Source of the DNA: Rutidosis leptorrhynchoides
Lineage: Eukaryota; Streptophyta; Magnoliopsida; Asterales; Asteraceae
Assembly (NCBI RefSeq): GCF_046630445.1
Contig: NC_092333.1
Coordinates: forward strand, 98,781,001 to 98,845,000
DNA: 64,000 nt
Reading direction: 5' to 3'
Positions 48,511-61,375 of this stretch are shown here, piece after piece; within the stretch, counting starts at the first letter, position 1, and each line of letters starts with the position of its first letter. The notes beneath the pieces are model-generated. The model was not told the origin of the DNA and made no database searches. It saw only the letters and a list, made by a program, of their open reading frames with translations. Made by a program: the position numbers and the translations under genes.

Positions 48511-48564
48511 GGGCTCCGCGACTCGCGGCATTTTTGCCTTCAAACTCCGCGAGTCGCGGAGTTT
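48511..48564. repeat. Pair of GC-rich palindromic motifs in LTR E
   Basis: CTCCGCGACTCGCGGC (48514-48529) and a 23-base palindrome with arms AAACTCCGCGA / TCGCGGAGTTT around one G (48542-48564). They stand out in an AT-rich LTR. Confidence 0.85.
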
Positions 48565-51500
48565 GCAATTACAGCTCACTCTGGTTTGGAGTCTTTCTTG
48601 CCGACGGTTTTTATTATTTATTATAATATATAAATAATTATAAGAATTATTTAAATATTATATTATATTTATGTGCATAGTTGACTTGTAATTTTTAGTC
48701 CGTTGCGTCGAGCGTTGAGAGTTGACTCTGGTCCCGGTTCCGGATTTTCGAACGTCCTTGCGTACAATTTAATATCTTGTACTTTGCGTTTTGAATCTTG
48801 TACTCTTGTAATTTCGAGACGTTTCTTATCAATAATTGGAACCTCTTTGATTGTCTTTTGTACTTTTGAGCTTTTTGGTCATTTGCGTCTTCAATTCGTC
48901 GAATCTGTATTTTGTCTTCACCTTTTATTATTTAAACGAATATCACTTTTAAATAGAACAATTGCAACTAAAAGCTTGTCTTTCTTGAGGAATAATGCTA
49001 TGAAATAGATGTTCGTTTTTAGCATTATCAGCTTTGTTTTAACGTCTTGATGGAGGTGTCTACGATTTCAACCGGTTCCTCCACAAAATGAAGTTTGTCA
49101 TCAATAGTAAGTTCTTCGAGAGGGATGACGATATCGGGTTCGGCAAGACACTTTTTCAAGTTAGATACATGGAAGGTAGGATGAACGGAGCTCAATTGAG
49201 GTGGAAGGTCTAAACGATAAGCAACGGTTCTAACACGTTCCAAGATTTCGAAAGGACCAATATATAGTGGATTTAGCTTCCCTCGTTTCCCAAAATGGAT
49301 TACACCTTTCCATGGTGCAACTTTTAACATTACGCGATCACCGACTTGAAATTCGAGGTCATTGCGTCGTTTGTCTGTATAGCTCTTTTGGCGACTACGG
49401 GCCGTCCTAAGCCTATCTCGGATTTGAACGATCTTTTCGGTGGTTTCGTGAATGAGTTCGGGTCCGGTGATTTGTACGTCGCCTACTTCGGCCCAACAAA
49501 GAGGAGAACGGCATTTTCGGCCATATAATGCTTCGAATGGGGCGGCTTTTATACTCGCGTGATAACTATTGTTGTAAAAGAACTCGGTGAGAGGTAAGTG
49601 CTTGTCCCAAGCTTTTCCGAAATCGATAACGCAAGCTCGTAGCATGTCTTCCAAGGTTTGAATTGTACGCTCGCTTTGTCCGTCGGTTTGCGAATGGTAT
49701 GCGGTGCTCATGTCTAAACGCGTTCCCAACGCTTCTTGTAAAGTACGCCAAAATCTAGAAACAAAACGGCCATCTCGGTCGGAAATAATCGATAGAGGTA
49801 CACCGTGACGGGCTACGATTTCCTTGATGTAAAGTTGTGCAAGTTTTTCCATCTTGTCGGTTTCTTTCATGGCTAAGAAGTGTGCGGATTTAGTGAGACG
49901 GTCAACAATAACCCAAATACTGTCATAACCGCCCACCGTCTTTGGTAGTTTGGTGATAAAATCCATCGTTATTCTTTCCCACTTCCATTGCGGGATCTCG
50001 GGTTGTTGAAGTACTCCGGACGGTCTTTGGTGTTCGGCTTTGACTTTGGAACATGTCAAACACTAGGAAACATAAGTAGCTACGTCCCTTTTGATGTTCG
50101 GCCACCAATATTGTTGTTTAAGGTCGTGGTACATCTTATTGGCACCCGGGTGAATCGAATATCTTGACTTATGGGCTTCATCTAAAATAAGGTTTCACAA
50201 GTCCCCATAACTAGGTACCCAAATTCTTCCGGCGAAATATCGGAGTCCGGTTTCCTTAACTTCAAATCGAGAGGTGAGGATGTTCAAGCGTTCGAGAGAG
50301 ATATTTTCATCCTTGAGAGCCTCATCCTGAGCTACACAAATTTGGTTATTGAGATTGGTGTGGATAGTGATGTTCAATGCTCGGACACGAAGAGGCACCG
50401 CTCTTTCTTTTCAGCTTAAGGCATCGGCTACTACATTTGCCTTTCCAGGATGGTAATGAAGCTCGCAATCGTAATCGTTTAAGGTTTCAATCCACCTTCG
50501 TTGTCTTATGTTTAGTTGCTTTTGATCGAAGATGTGTTGGAGGCTTTTATGATCGGTAAAGATAGTACTCTTGGTTCCATAAAGATAGTGTCTCCACATT
50601 TTAAGTGCAAAGACAACGGCTCCGAGTTCGAGATCATGGGTCGTATAATTCCATTCGTGAACTTTTAGTTGTCGCGAGGCATAAGCAATGACTTTCTCTC
50701 GTTGCATCAATACACACCCAAAACCATGTTTCGAGGCATCGCAATACACAACAAAATCATCGTTGCCCTTGGGGAGGGATAAGATAGGAGCGGTGGTTAG
50801 CTTCTTCTTCAAGATTTGAAATGCGGATTCTTGTTCGGTTGACCAAATGAATTTCTTTTCCTTGTGAGTCAACGCGGTTAGAGGACGTGCAACTAAAGAG
50901 AAATTTTCGATGAATCTACGATAGTATCCGACGAGACCCAAGAATTGACGAATATGAGTAGGGGTGGTAGGAGTCTCCCATTTACTAATGGCTTCGATTT
51001 TCGATGGATCGACTTTAATACCTTGGTCACTTACAACATGACCAAGAAATTGAACTTCCTTCAACCAAAATTCACACTTGGAGAATTTGGCATAGAGTCG
51101 TTCTTGTCTAAGAAGTTCTAGCACAAGTCGGAGATGTTGTTCGTGTTCCTCTTCGCTTTTGGAATAGATTAAGATGTCATCTATGAATACAATAACGAAT
51201 CTGTCGAGATACGGTTTGCACACGCGGTTCATGAGATCCATGAACACCGCCGGTGCATTAGTGAGACCAAATGGCATGACAAGAAATTCGTAACTACCAT
51301 AACGAGTCCGAAAAGCGGTTTTGGAGACATCTTCCCCCTTAACCCTTAATTGATGATAACCCGAGCGGAGATCGATTTTTGAATATACACAAGATCCTTG
51401 TAGTTGATCAAAGAGGTCATCGATGCGCGAAAGAGGATATCGGTTCTTAACCGTTAATTTATTTAGTTTACGATAATCAATGCACATTCATAGGGATCCA

Positions 51501-52328
51501 TCTTTCTTCTTAACGAACAAAATCGGAGCGCCCCAGGGTGAATGGCTAGGTTGGATAAAACCAAGGTCAAGTAGTTCTTGAATTTGACTTTGCAATTCTT
51601 GCATTTCGGGTAGAGCAAGTCTATATGGTGCACGTGCTACTGGTGCGGCTCCCGGAATAAGATCGATTTGGAATTCTACCGGTCGATGAGGTGGAAGACC
51701 CGGCAATTCGTCGGGAAAAACATTGGAAAAGTCACTAACAATTGGCACATCATCGATATGCTTCTCGTCGGTCTCGACCTTTTTAACGTGAGCTAGAATC
51801 GTGAAACAACCTTTACGAAGGTATTTTTCAACTTTAAGGCACGAAACGAGGTTGAGACCGGTGCAACTCTTATCGCCATAAACGACCAAGGGTTCACCGT
51901 TCTTGATAGGAATTTGAATCGCTTTAAGATCACAAAGGATGTGAGATTTCGTTTTGGCTAGCCAATCCATACCAATAATTACATCGAAGCTCCCTAGTTC
52001 TATAGGAATCAAGTCAATTTCAAACTCTTTACCCATTAAGTTTAGTGTACACCCTCGGTAAAATTTGACGGCACTTAATAGTTTTCCGTTGGCCACTTCA
52101 ATGGTATAAGTAGTATCTAGCGGAAGTGAGGGAGTGCTAAAAGTATGAGTCAAAGTCTTGGATACAAAACTCTTATCGGCACCCGAATCGAATAAACAAG
52201 AAACATAAGAATTGTTGAGAAGAAACGTACCCGTGACTAGTTCATTGTCATCTCGGGCTTCCTCGGTGATGATGTTGAAAGCTCGGCCGCGTGTGTTGGG
52301 GTTATCCTTCTTCTTTGGGCATGCATTT

Positions 52329-53357
52329 CTATAATGACCCGTTTGGCCACATTCGTAACAAGTGACCGTCTTTGGTGCATTGGGCCCTTTTCGAGCGACG
52401 GGGGGCAGCACTCGTGCAATTCTTGGCCTTATGACCAACTCCTTGGCATCGGTGGCAAATTAGCTTGCCACATTCACCCGAATGCTGCTTGTGACATTTG
52501 TTGCAAAAAGTTTGAGTTCCGGCATAACCTTTCTTGCCGTCGTTGTTGAAAGGCTTTTTGCAGTTGTTGTTGTAGTTGTTTGATGGAGTGGCTTCCCATT
52601 TTCTTTTGCCACCCGATTTATCTTCGGCCTTAGGTGCCGGTACAATGATTTCGTCTACCGTCTCTATTAATTGACGGGCCATATCCAAAGCTCCTTGTAG
52701 GTTGGCGGGTTTGGATGCCATTACTCCTTGTTTGATGCTTTTTGGGAGGCCATCCATGTAAAGTTCGACTCGGAGGGATTCGGGAGTCACAAGAGCCGGA
52801 CACATTATGGATAACTTGGCAAACCGTTGATTATAAGCCTTGAGGTCATTCCCGACCGCTTTTAGCGTTCTTAGCTCTTGTTCGAGCTTTCGGGTCTCTT
52901 CACGAGGAAAGTATTCGACGATCATCTTTCCCCTTAAATCGGCCCAAGTGAGGGCGTGAGCTTCATCGGTACCCACCGATTGTACATAGGAGTTCCACCA
53001 AGTGAGAGCGATACCAGAAAAAGTGTGGGTGGAAAATTTGACCTTATCTTGGTCCCGACAACCGCTTATGCTAAAGACGGCTTCCGTTTGTTCAAACCAT
53101 CGGGTGAGAGTAACCGGTCCCCCGGTTCCATCGAAACTATTAGGTTTGCATCCCATGAAAGCTTTGTAGGAGCATCCCTCGTTTGAATTACCGGCTCCAT
53201 TGTTGTTGTTGTTGTTGTTGTTGTGGTTTGGGTTGTTGTTATTATTGTTGTTGTTGTTGGATGAGTGACCGGCCATGGCCGCATCTACGGCGGTAGCTAT
53301 CATCCGTTCGAGAGCTTGTTCGGGAGTTTCATTGCGGCGTACACGACGAGGAGCCAT
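52329..53357 (-). pseudogene. gag: Gag of element D, frameshifted between its zinc knuckles
   Basis: Starts at ATG 53357 (MAPRRVRRNETPEQ); an upstream in-frame start at 53384 is less likely. An Asn-rich stretch encoded by a GTT/TTG microsatellite (about 53195-53260) precedes the capsid region (GCSYKAFMGCKPNSF, ALTWWNSYVQSVG, YFPREETRKLEQELRTL, MCPALVTPESLRVELYMDGL). The first zinc knuckle (CHRCQGVGHKAKNC) follows. A G run of six at 52400-52405 (one too many against the pol frame) shifts the frame just after it, so this frame ends at 52329 while the second knuckle continues in the pol frame. Such gags package the element RNA. Confidence 0.92.
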
Positions 53358-53766
53358 TGTTCCTTCAAGACACAAGAATATCATTGATTAGTATTCTCAA
53401 TAATACTAACCGTGATATAGAATAAAGATAAAGAGAAGTTTTTCCTCGACTCGCCTTAAATTCTTTATGTCATAATGTCGGAACGTTCATATGAGTCACC
53501 GTAATATAATCCCGGCAATTATATTACCCTGATTCATGTGTGCATTCGACATTATTCTATAAAGTCAAGGTGGCGTGTCAATCAAATTAAACAACGTGAG
53601 ATCAAGATGAAACAAGAGTTAGTTATGAGTAGAAAATTCGAGTATAAATGCACAAATAGTCAAGTAATCCCTACTTCAAGTCTATATGCCGGTTGTAGTC
53701 TAGATTCACTAATGTACCCTATGACTCGGGGTTGACACCAATGAACTCTAAATCCCTACAACCAAT

Positions 53767-53778
53767 GCTCTGATACCA
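53767..53778 (-). other. Primer binding site (initiator tRNA-Met type), element D
   Basis: TGGTATCAGAGC on the minus strand, two bases from the 5' LTR. The leader between it and gag (53358-53766) shows no gene. Confidence 0.92.
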
Positions 53779-53780
53779 TC

Positions 53781-56154
53781 TGTAGCGACCCGACAAAATC
53801 ATCATTGACGGCGCCGTCTACTTAGGTCCCATTACATGGTCATAAGTCCTTAAAACAACGTTTGACCAAAAGTATGTCGCATTCATTTCAAAAGTAAAGT
53901 TTGTTTCAAAGTTTACAAGAATTGTTCAACCAAAAGTTACGATACAAAGTTATAAGTACAGTGAAACCTATGTGACACAATTTTAAATAAAGCCAAAAGA
54001 CGCTCCACGTATGCATGTATAGTCGACATCCAATGCAAGTATCAAAATAATGAGCGGAAGCATGTTTCACATATCGTTCAAAGACCTGAGAAAAACATAG
54101 AAATCTGTCAACGAAGACGTTGGTGAAATCATAGGTTTAAGTAAATAAGTGAGTAAAAGTAAGTCGAACCACAAGATTTGCAACATTGATAAAGTAGTAG
54201 TACATTCTAAAAGTTAATATTCACGAGCACCCAATTATCAAGGCTTAACATTCCGTCCGTTGAACCCCATCATAATAGTGCTAGAACAACACTGTTTCTC
54301 GAAAATATATTTCATCCATAGACGGTAGCGAACCGTCCGAGATGAGGGTTTGTCAAACCCATATGGCCATACAACATAAGTTCACGCCTACACTTACACC
54401 CTGCAAGTGTAACTAATGATAATCGAATTGAGGATTTCGTTCTAAACTCGTATGTAGAATGTTTGTTTTCCTGTACTTGTGTTCACTTAGTTAAAAAGAA
54501 ACGTTTATGTTTTCTCATCCCAAATATAAGTTCAAAAGAGTAAAAGTGGGACTATGATCTCACCTTGAGTGAAAGAGTGTAGTAGTACTTCAACAAGTAA
54601 ATGTGCAAAGAACAATGCTAGTCTTGACCTAAACAAATAGGTTGTATCAATAATGGTAAACACGGTTGGTCAAAGATGCTCAATTAGTCATATGGCTCGT
54701 TACGACTCGATTATGTAGCATGTGAATCAATTTTTCAAGTTTCATGCAAGATACAAGTATACAAACAAGTTAGAATGGTTGCACAAACATTTGGTTAAGT
54801 TTGACTAAAAGTCAAATTTTGGTCAAAGTCAACAAAAAGTCAACACGTTCGGGTCGGGTCCCGAACTATTTTTCTAAGCTAGTTTTTCATATATAAGCAT
54901 GTTAGAACAAGTTACATGTGAATCGGAGGTCCCTAGCATAGCAAACATTTTCGTGACAAAAACCACTTTGATCAGAATTCTGCCAGGCCATGTGTGCGCC
55001 GCGCACAGATAGGGGTGCACGCCGCGCACTCAGGTTTCCAGCTATTTTTCAGTTTTAAAATTTTATGCACGATCCAAACTCTTTTTCAACACAATTTATG
55101 AAGCAAAAACGGCAAGAATGCATATCATAGATCATTGGAAAGCTATTTTAACAAATGATTCAACTAACCACATGTCATTAAACAATCCCCATCATTTACA
55201 ACAACCAAATTCACATTGAATGACCATTTAATGTCTAACAATAATACTTCAAGTTCATAAATGCACATTCATGATTCAAGCAATCAATTCACATGTTTGA
55301 TATGCCGTTTCGAAGGTAATTAAATGTGCAAAACAACTAAACACTTACAAACAACATTGTAAAGCAATTAATGCATCAAAAATTCATTTTTCTTCTATCA
55401 AACCCTAACTCAAAATCTCAAATTTAGCAATTATGTTTATGAAGCTAATCCATGCCAACGTTCATACCAAATTGAAGCTAGTGATGCTAGTAACACATTT
55501 AAAACATGAACTTTAACAATTTAACAACATTTAATCTTCCAAAATCAAAGATTAAGCAAACCCATTTTCAAGTGTTCAAACTAGTTACTCAAAACAACAA
55601 ATCGAACAAACAAAACATATATTCATATTATACACGAGCCATAGACACTAATTAACACTTTTATAATTCAAAAACATCAAGAACACCAAATCTAGTGATT
55701 TTAGAAAGTTACCCAAATGAGATGAAATTGGTATCAAGTTGTAGAGGATGAAGAGAGGATTCCAAATATGTAATTTGTTTTGATGTTTGCTTCTTGATCC
55801 GGATTTAGATGATGAATGAATGAATTTGGTAAATGTGTGTGTGTTCTTGCTAGAGAGAAAGAGAGAGAGATGGAGATGATTGAATGGTGGTGATTGGGGT
55901 GGACTAGTTGACCTAGTCAACTAGTTTGCCCCGTGTCAACTTTAGTCCCTCGAGTTTAAAAGCGGGTATGTGATTTAACCGAACGAACATTTTAAATATG
56001 CGAGAGTAAACGGGAGTTGTTATAATTAAATAACGAAAATATTAAGAACGTTAGCTAACGAAGGATACGAATCTATATACGGAAGATATTATTTAAAATA
56101 AAAAGACGGACGTAAAAAATAATTTAACGGGAAAAAAAAATGCGGGATGTTACA
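53781..56154 (-). repeat. 5' LTR of element D (2,374 bases)
   Basis: Pairs with 44460-46840; includes the paired GC-rich motifs at 54991-55030. The short frame 55648-55920 and its counterpart at 46419-46607 are LTR sequence. Confidence 0.95.
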
Positions 56155-56970
56155 TACCTCATCTTCCATTAACATCATTCTAGACTAAATAATTGAAAAT
56201 GAGCTAGTGGGTGTCGGCAATGAAGTCTTCTATTCCCACTTGTTTATTATAATACCGCTAATCATCAGGATCCTATACTTAATTTGCTAAAATGGGTCGA
56301 CCCACAACTGCTCACGCATCATTACTCATTACTCAAGTGGGTGTTTTAAAATTGAAACATAGAATTGAACAAGTATATAATATCAGATTCATCAATATCA
56401 ATTTGTGGAAGTTCTTTACGACAGAAGAGAAGAAACAGCAGCTAATAACACGGTGGTTTGTTAATCGAAGATAGGAGTAAAGGTCTAGATGCGTTAGCCA
56501 TGCGATGGTACAGTTTATGAGGGTTCTTGGTGTTTCAAAGTGATCATGGTTGCAAACGTAAAAGAAAACAAATGAACTAGGAATGTAGTGATAACGGTTG
56601 TGATGGTGATGATAGTTGTTACGTTCGAGTAAAATAGATAAACGGTTTTCATTTGATCTTGATGATAAGGGTGGTGAAGGTTGTCGATGGCCGATGGTTT
56701 TGTAGAAGACAAAGTGGTGTTGAAAAAGAAACATAATAATGGTAGCAGCAAGATCATGATGGCCGTTTCGTGATGGTGGTTCAAGATGGGGTTGAGGAAG
56801 GGTCAAAAGTGGTTTTAGGGTGGTGAGGTGATTCAATGATAGCAACACCCAAGTGGGTTTAGGTTTGGTTTGTTTCGATATTGACACAAAGGAAAAATAT
56901 ATAGTTGTAAGTTTCATGGAATGGTGGTTGATATGGGTTGTGTTAGGAGGTGGTAGCTGTGAACTTTTAG

Positions 56971-57123
56971 GGTGGTGTTTTGAAGATATTTTTTTGGAGA
57001 AGGTGATTCGAGATGTTGTTACGTATACCGAACGTGCTAGAAGGAAGATTGTAACTGCTATGGATGTTGTTTATGCTTTGAAGAGCAAAGGAAGGAAGAA
57101 CTTTGTATGGAATTGTAGGTTAA
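56971..57123 (+). pseudogene. Histone H4 C-terminal fragment inside solo LTR G
   Basis: Plus strand, about 50 codons. GGVLKI, then one extra T in a T run, then [36 protein letters not shown] and, after a second frame change, TLYGIVG and TAA at 57121-57123. Histone H4 ends in the same order: [43 protein letters not shown] and stop. It covers roughly H4 residues 55-103, with the natural C-terminus in place. The N-terminal half is not seen. It is antisense to the LTR and must have been captured or inserted before G decayed. Frameshifts and substitutions show it is not functional. Confidence 0.88.
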
Positions 57124-57701
57124 ATGTTACTCCGTATTAGATCTATGTATATTAATGTGATTGTAACGAATGATACTTTAGTATCTATAACTGATGAAAT
57201 GAATTTGGAGTGAATTGAACATAAAAAAAATGGTGGTTGTTTTCTTGGTGGATAGAATAGCTGCAGTAGCAGCCATGTCAGTTCGAAGGTTTATACCATG
57301 TGAATGAGGGAGTGATGTAGTAATATATTAGATCATAATTGTTTGAATTGGCAATTTGAAATCGACCTATAACCGTCTGTCGACATATGGAATCAAACTC
57401 AGAAGAAGAAAACAAAATGGAATATAGAAAGTAGATTTGAGATTGGGTCGTTCAACAAATTTTGGTTGTATTTGATGTCATTAAGTAAGATCACAGCTAG
57501 AAAAGAAATATTCGATCGTGATTTGTACTAGATAGATTTAAAAGATCAATTAAACACTGTAGGAAAGATATAAGAGACTGATTCAGATTCTGTTATTTGT
57601 TTTCATGTATATAATATATATAATTAATTAGTAAATATTAATAATAATAATTATAATAATATTAATAATTTTATTAATATAATAACTTATACATATCAAA
57701 A

Positions 57702-57704
<3 letters not shown>

Positions 57705-57772
<68 letters not shown>
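57705..57772. repeat. (AT)n microsatellite in LTR G
   Basis: About 34 AT dinucleotides in an AT-rich stretch of LTR G. Confidence 0.95.
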
Positions 57773-57775
<3 letters not shown>

Positions 57776-58284
57776 ATTAGACATAATATTATTAATAATA
57801 CAAATATTAATGTTACTATTAATAATAATAAAAGTAATGATTATAATATTAATATAATATTTATACATTAACTTGTAATTACATATTATATATTATATAA
57901 TAACTTTTATTGAATATTTATTATTATATAAATTTATATATATTATAACATACATATAATAATGATTATGTATAAAAATCATATATGTAGATTTATTTTA
58001 ATAGCATCCTTATTATATTATATTATTTTACATATTCAATTCTACTGATTAATTAGTATTTTATTATTTTATATATACACATATATTTATATTTATATAT
58101 ATACATATACACACATTTAATTATACACAATTGTTCGTGAATCGTCAGGAATAGTCAAAGGGTAATTGCATTCATGAAAATAGTTCAAAATTCTTGAGAC
58201 TCAACATTACAGATTTTTGCTTATCGTGTCAAAATCATATAAAGATTAAGTTTAAAATTGATCGGAAATTTCTGGGTCGTCACA

Positions 58285-61200
58285 GTTAAAGGTAAATGGT
58301 TGAGTTCGGATGCAACGTTTTTCATGGTAAACATATACGGTCCTCATAAATGGCGAGATAAGATTGATTTATGGTGTGTTTGAGATCTTTCTTAGAGGAA
58401 CACGAAGGGGAGTGTGTTTTATTTGGTGATTGGAACGTGGTCTGTGAAGCTAGTGAACGATTCGGGTGTGTCTATAATCAAGAGGCTTCATCAGTGTTTA
58501 ATTCATTCATTCATGATTTGGGGTTGGTGGAATTGCCATTGGAGGGTCGTAGATTTACTTGGGTGAACAAAACGGCTTCCAAAATGAGCCATTTAGATCA
58601 CATCTTGACCACGGTAAATGTTTGTAATATCATTTCTGACTTAAAATTGGTTGCGCTAAACAAATGATACTCGGATCATTATCCATTGTTGGTACTTGTC
58701 AATAAGAATGATTATGGTCCTTTACTGTCTAAATTTTTCAATTCGTGGCTTCTTAATGAGGAGTTTGATGGGGTCGTACGTCAAGGGTGGTCGAAAGATG
58801 AAGAATTGTTTTTTGATAAGTTGAAAGCTTTAAAGTTGAAGATTAACACTTGGGCTATCGAAAGGAGAAGGGTAGCTAATGAGAATAAAAATTTGATCAC
58901 TGGTAAAATCAAAGAGATTGATGATAAGATAGATGAAATGGTAGTGGATGAAAATGACCTGCTCGAAAGGAAGGACTTGTGTGCACAGCTTGATTACATC
59001 AAAAAATTGGAGGATATGGATATGATTCAAAAATCTCGAATTAAGTGGGACGTTGAAGGGGACGAGAACTCTAAATTTTTTCAGGCATTACTCAAACAAA
59101 AAGGGCAAAGCATGCAATCGATGGTATTCATATAGATGGCGAATGGATAGCAGATCCCGTTGTAGTTAAATATGCATTTTTTAAATTCTTTAAGAGTAAA
59201 TTTGAACGGGATGGCAACCTTGTGAGTCCTCCAACATTGTCTCCTACTGTTACCTTTAGTGAATTAGAAAATACTTGGTTGGAACATTCAATTTTAGAAG
59301 AGGAAATTAGAGAAGCTGTATGGGATTGTGGTAGTAGTAAAGCATCGGGTCCGAATGATTTTTCATTTTCATTCATCAAAGATTATTAGGACGTGATTAA
59401 AGATGATTTGATTTTAGCCATATCTAAAGCTTTTTTTGAAGGTAAATTACCTAAAGGTGCCGGGTTCGCATTTACCTCATTACTTCCCAAGGTAATGAAC
59501 CCCTCGTGTATTAAAGATTATCGTCCCATTTCTCTTATCGAAGTACAATATAAATTTATCTCTAAAATTTTAGCGAATCGAATGGTTAAAATATGGATAA
59601 ACTGATAAGTAATGAACAAATGGCGTTTATTGGTGGTCTCCAAATACTAGACGGGCCTTTAATCTTGAATGAGACATTGGATTGGTATAAGAGAAAAAAC
59701 AAAAAACTTATGATTTTAAAAGTAGATTTCGAGAAAGCGTATGATTCGGTGTCGTGGAGTTTTCTTGATCGAATGATGGAATGGATGAGTTTTGGTTGTA
59801 AATGGCGAAATTAGATACACATGTGCCTTTATTCAGCAAAAACATCAATATTAGTTAATGGTAGTCCAACGGGAGAATTTTCACTTCATCGGGGGCTTAG
59901 ACAAGGTGACCCATTGAGTCCTTTCTTATTCTCAATTGTTATGGAAGGCCTTCATTTGGTACTAAAAAAGAATGTAGAAGTTGGTCGAATTTTAGGTGCT
60001 CAAGTTGGTAAGCCGACTATCAAGGTGTCTCATCCCTTCTATGCGGATGATGTTATTCTTTTATCAGATTGGAATAAGAGTTGTCTTTATAATATAATTC
60101 GTGTCCTAAATGAATTTTATAGCTACTCGGGTTTAAAAGTTAACGTTAATAAATCCAATCTTTTTGGCCTTGGTGTTAATGATAATGAAGTAGATGCATA
60201 TGCTTGTGATCTTGGATGTTCGCATAGATCGTGGCCATTTACTTATTTGGGCTTACCGATGGTGGTCGTTTCTCGAATTGGAAGACCATTATTGATAGGT
60301 TCAAAAAACATTTGGCGGGTTGAAAAGCTAATCTCTTATCGTTTGGTGGTCGGTACACGCTCATCAAGTCGGTTCTAGGTACTTTAAGTATTTATTATTT
60401 TTCTCTTTATAAATGTCCGGAGTTCGTTATTAATGATTTGGAGAGTATTCGTTCTAAGTTTTTATGGGGCATTAACGATAATGAAAGAAAGATCCATTGG
60501 GTGAGTTGGAGTAAAACTCTTGCTTCTTTGGACGATGGTGGTCTTGGTATTGTATTGTTACGGGCATTTAATCATGCGTTGTTGTTTAAATGGATTTGGC
60601 GATTGTTGGTGTGTAAAGATGCTTTATGGTCAAAGGTTATAATGGCATCTCATGGGCTTGAATTGGGTACTGACCACATGGCAATAAGTGGTGCGAGTGC
60701 TTGGATGACTATTATTAAGTTATTCAACAAAGATAAAGCTACAAGTATAATCCCCTCAAATGTGCTCAATCAAAGATTGGTAATGGGAGGTCAATATGAT
60801 TTTGGCTTGACAATTGGTTAGGTGATGGTTGTTTGAAGTCAAAATATAATAGGTTATTTCATTTGGAACGTGATAAAGAATGCTCGTTGACGGATCGGTT
60901 CGTTGATGGTGAATGGATGTTCGATTGGAATAGAACAGTATCGGGTCATGGAACGAGGATTTGTTAGACTCGTTGATTCAAGAGATCGGGTTTGTTTCAT
61001 TTTCGGATAAAAAGGATACTTTCGAGTGGGCATTATCGATTGATGAGGGTTATAAAGTTAGTAGGACTCGAGCTTATATTGATGCGCATATACTTCCACC
61101 GGTTGAATTTAAAACTCGTTGGTATCGTATCATTCCTAGAAAGTGAACATTTTTTTTTAATGGAGACATTTTTTTTTAATGGAGGGTTGCTTTAAATAGA

Positions 61201-61375
61201 CCTCCCACTCAGTTGAACTTATCAGCTAGAGGTTTGGAAATTCATTCTATCCGGTGCGTGTCTTGTGATGCGTGGGTTGAATCGTTGGATCATATTTTGC
61301 ATCTCAGTTATGGAGAATGGTTCGTGTTTGGCTCAATATGGCGCTTCCTAATTTCTCTAATTGGATGGAGTGGAT
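58285..61375 (+). pseudogene. LINE ORF2, endonuclease end to RT zinc-binding region
   Basis: Resumes the frame cut at 41964. The endonuclease part has FMVNIYGPHKWRDKIDLW, VLFGDWNVV (the GD.N motif), FTWVNK and YSDHYPLL (the SDH motif, 58674-58697). A linker helix region follows, up to IKWDVEGDENSKFFQ. Reverse transcriptase has LLPKVMNPSCIKDYRPISL, LKVDFEKAYDSVSWSFL, GLRQGDPLSPFLFSI and the catalytic FYADDVILLSDW (60037-60072). Then come LGLPM and C-terminal zinc-binding sequence (FEWALSIDEGYKVS). Several stops and frameshifts (for example 58666-58668, 59386-59388, near 59590, 59812-59814) make it a pseudogene. It breaks at 61375, where LTR F begins. Confidence 0.93.

Larger units (their letters stand above)
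47036..49030 (-). mobile_element. Solo LTR E inside element D pol
   Basis: 1,995 bases bounded by GCTTT (47031-47035 and 49031-49035), with plus-strand ends TGATGTGATAGCGG and TAGCATTATCA. It has no internal region. The phrase AGTCCGGTTCGTTCCACAGG near 47210 is frequent in Athila-type LTRs, which suggests an Athila-like origin; the orientation is a guess from that. It holds four AGCCCA motifs (48116-48218) and a perfect GC-rich palindrome at 48542-48564. The small frames inside have no recognised product. Confidence 0.88.
46876..52438 (-). pseudogene. pol: Pol of element D (protease to chromodomain), disrupted
   Basis: From the second zinc knuckle (CYECGQTGHYRNAC) through protease (CLFDSGADKSFV), reverse transcriptase (FIDDILIYS near 51180), RNase H ([11 protein letters not shown]), integrase ([16 protein letters not shown]) and chromodomain tail ([20 protein letters not shown]), ending at TAA 46876-46878. 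Nonsense codons lie at 51488-51490, 50411-50413 and 50195-50197 (all TGA where relatives have Arg) and at 50063-50065 (TAG). Solo LTR E interrupts it between 47035 and 49031. The frame reads through perfectly when E and one GCTTT copy are left out of account. Domain order is the same as in element A. Confidence 0.93.
44460..56154 (-). mobile_element. Element D: Tekay-type Ty3/gypsy chromovirus, inactivated
   Basis: On the minus strand: 5' LTR (53781-56154), primer site, gag-pol, and 3' LTR (44460-46840), with target duplication TACCT at 44455-44459 and 56155-56159. The LTRs differ at about 17 positions plus small indels by eye, so D is older than A and C. Gag-pol has one frameshift and four nonsense codons, and its chromodomain region is interrupted by solo LTR E. 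It lies inside solo LTR G. Confidence 0.95.

Noticed and set aside
56333-56917. Minus-strand 194-residue frame in LTR G
   Set aside because: His/Thr/Pro-rich low-complexity translation of CCA-rich LTR sequence with no domain; similar CCA-rich frames occur in LTR B at 14130-14393.
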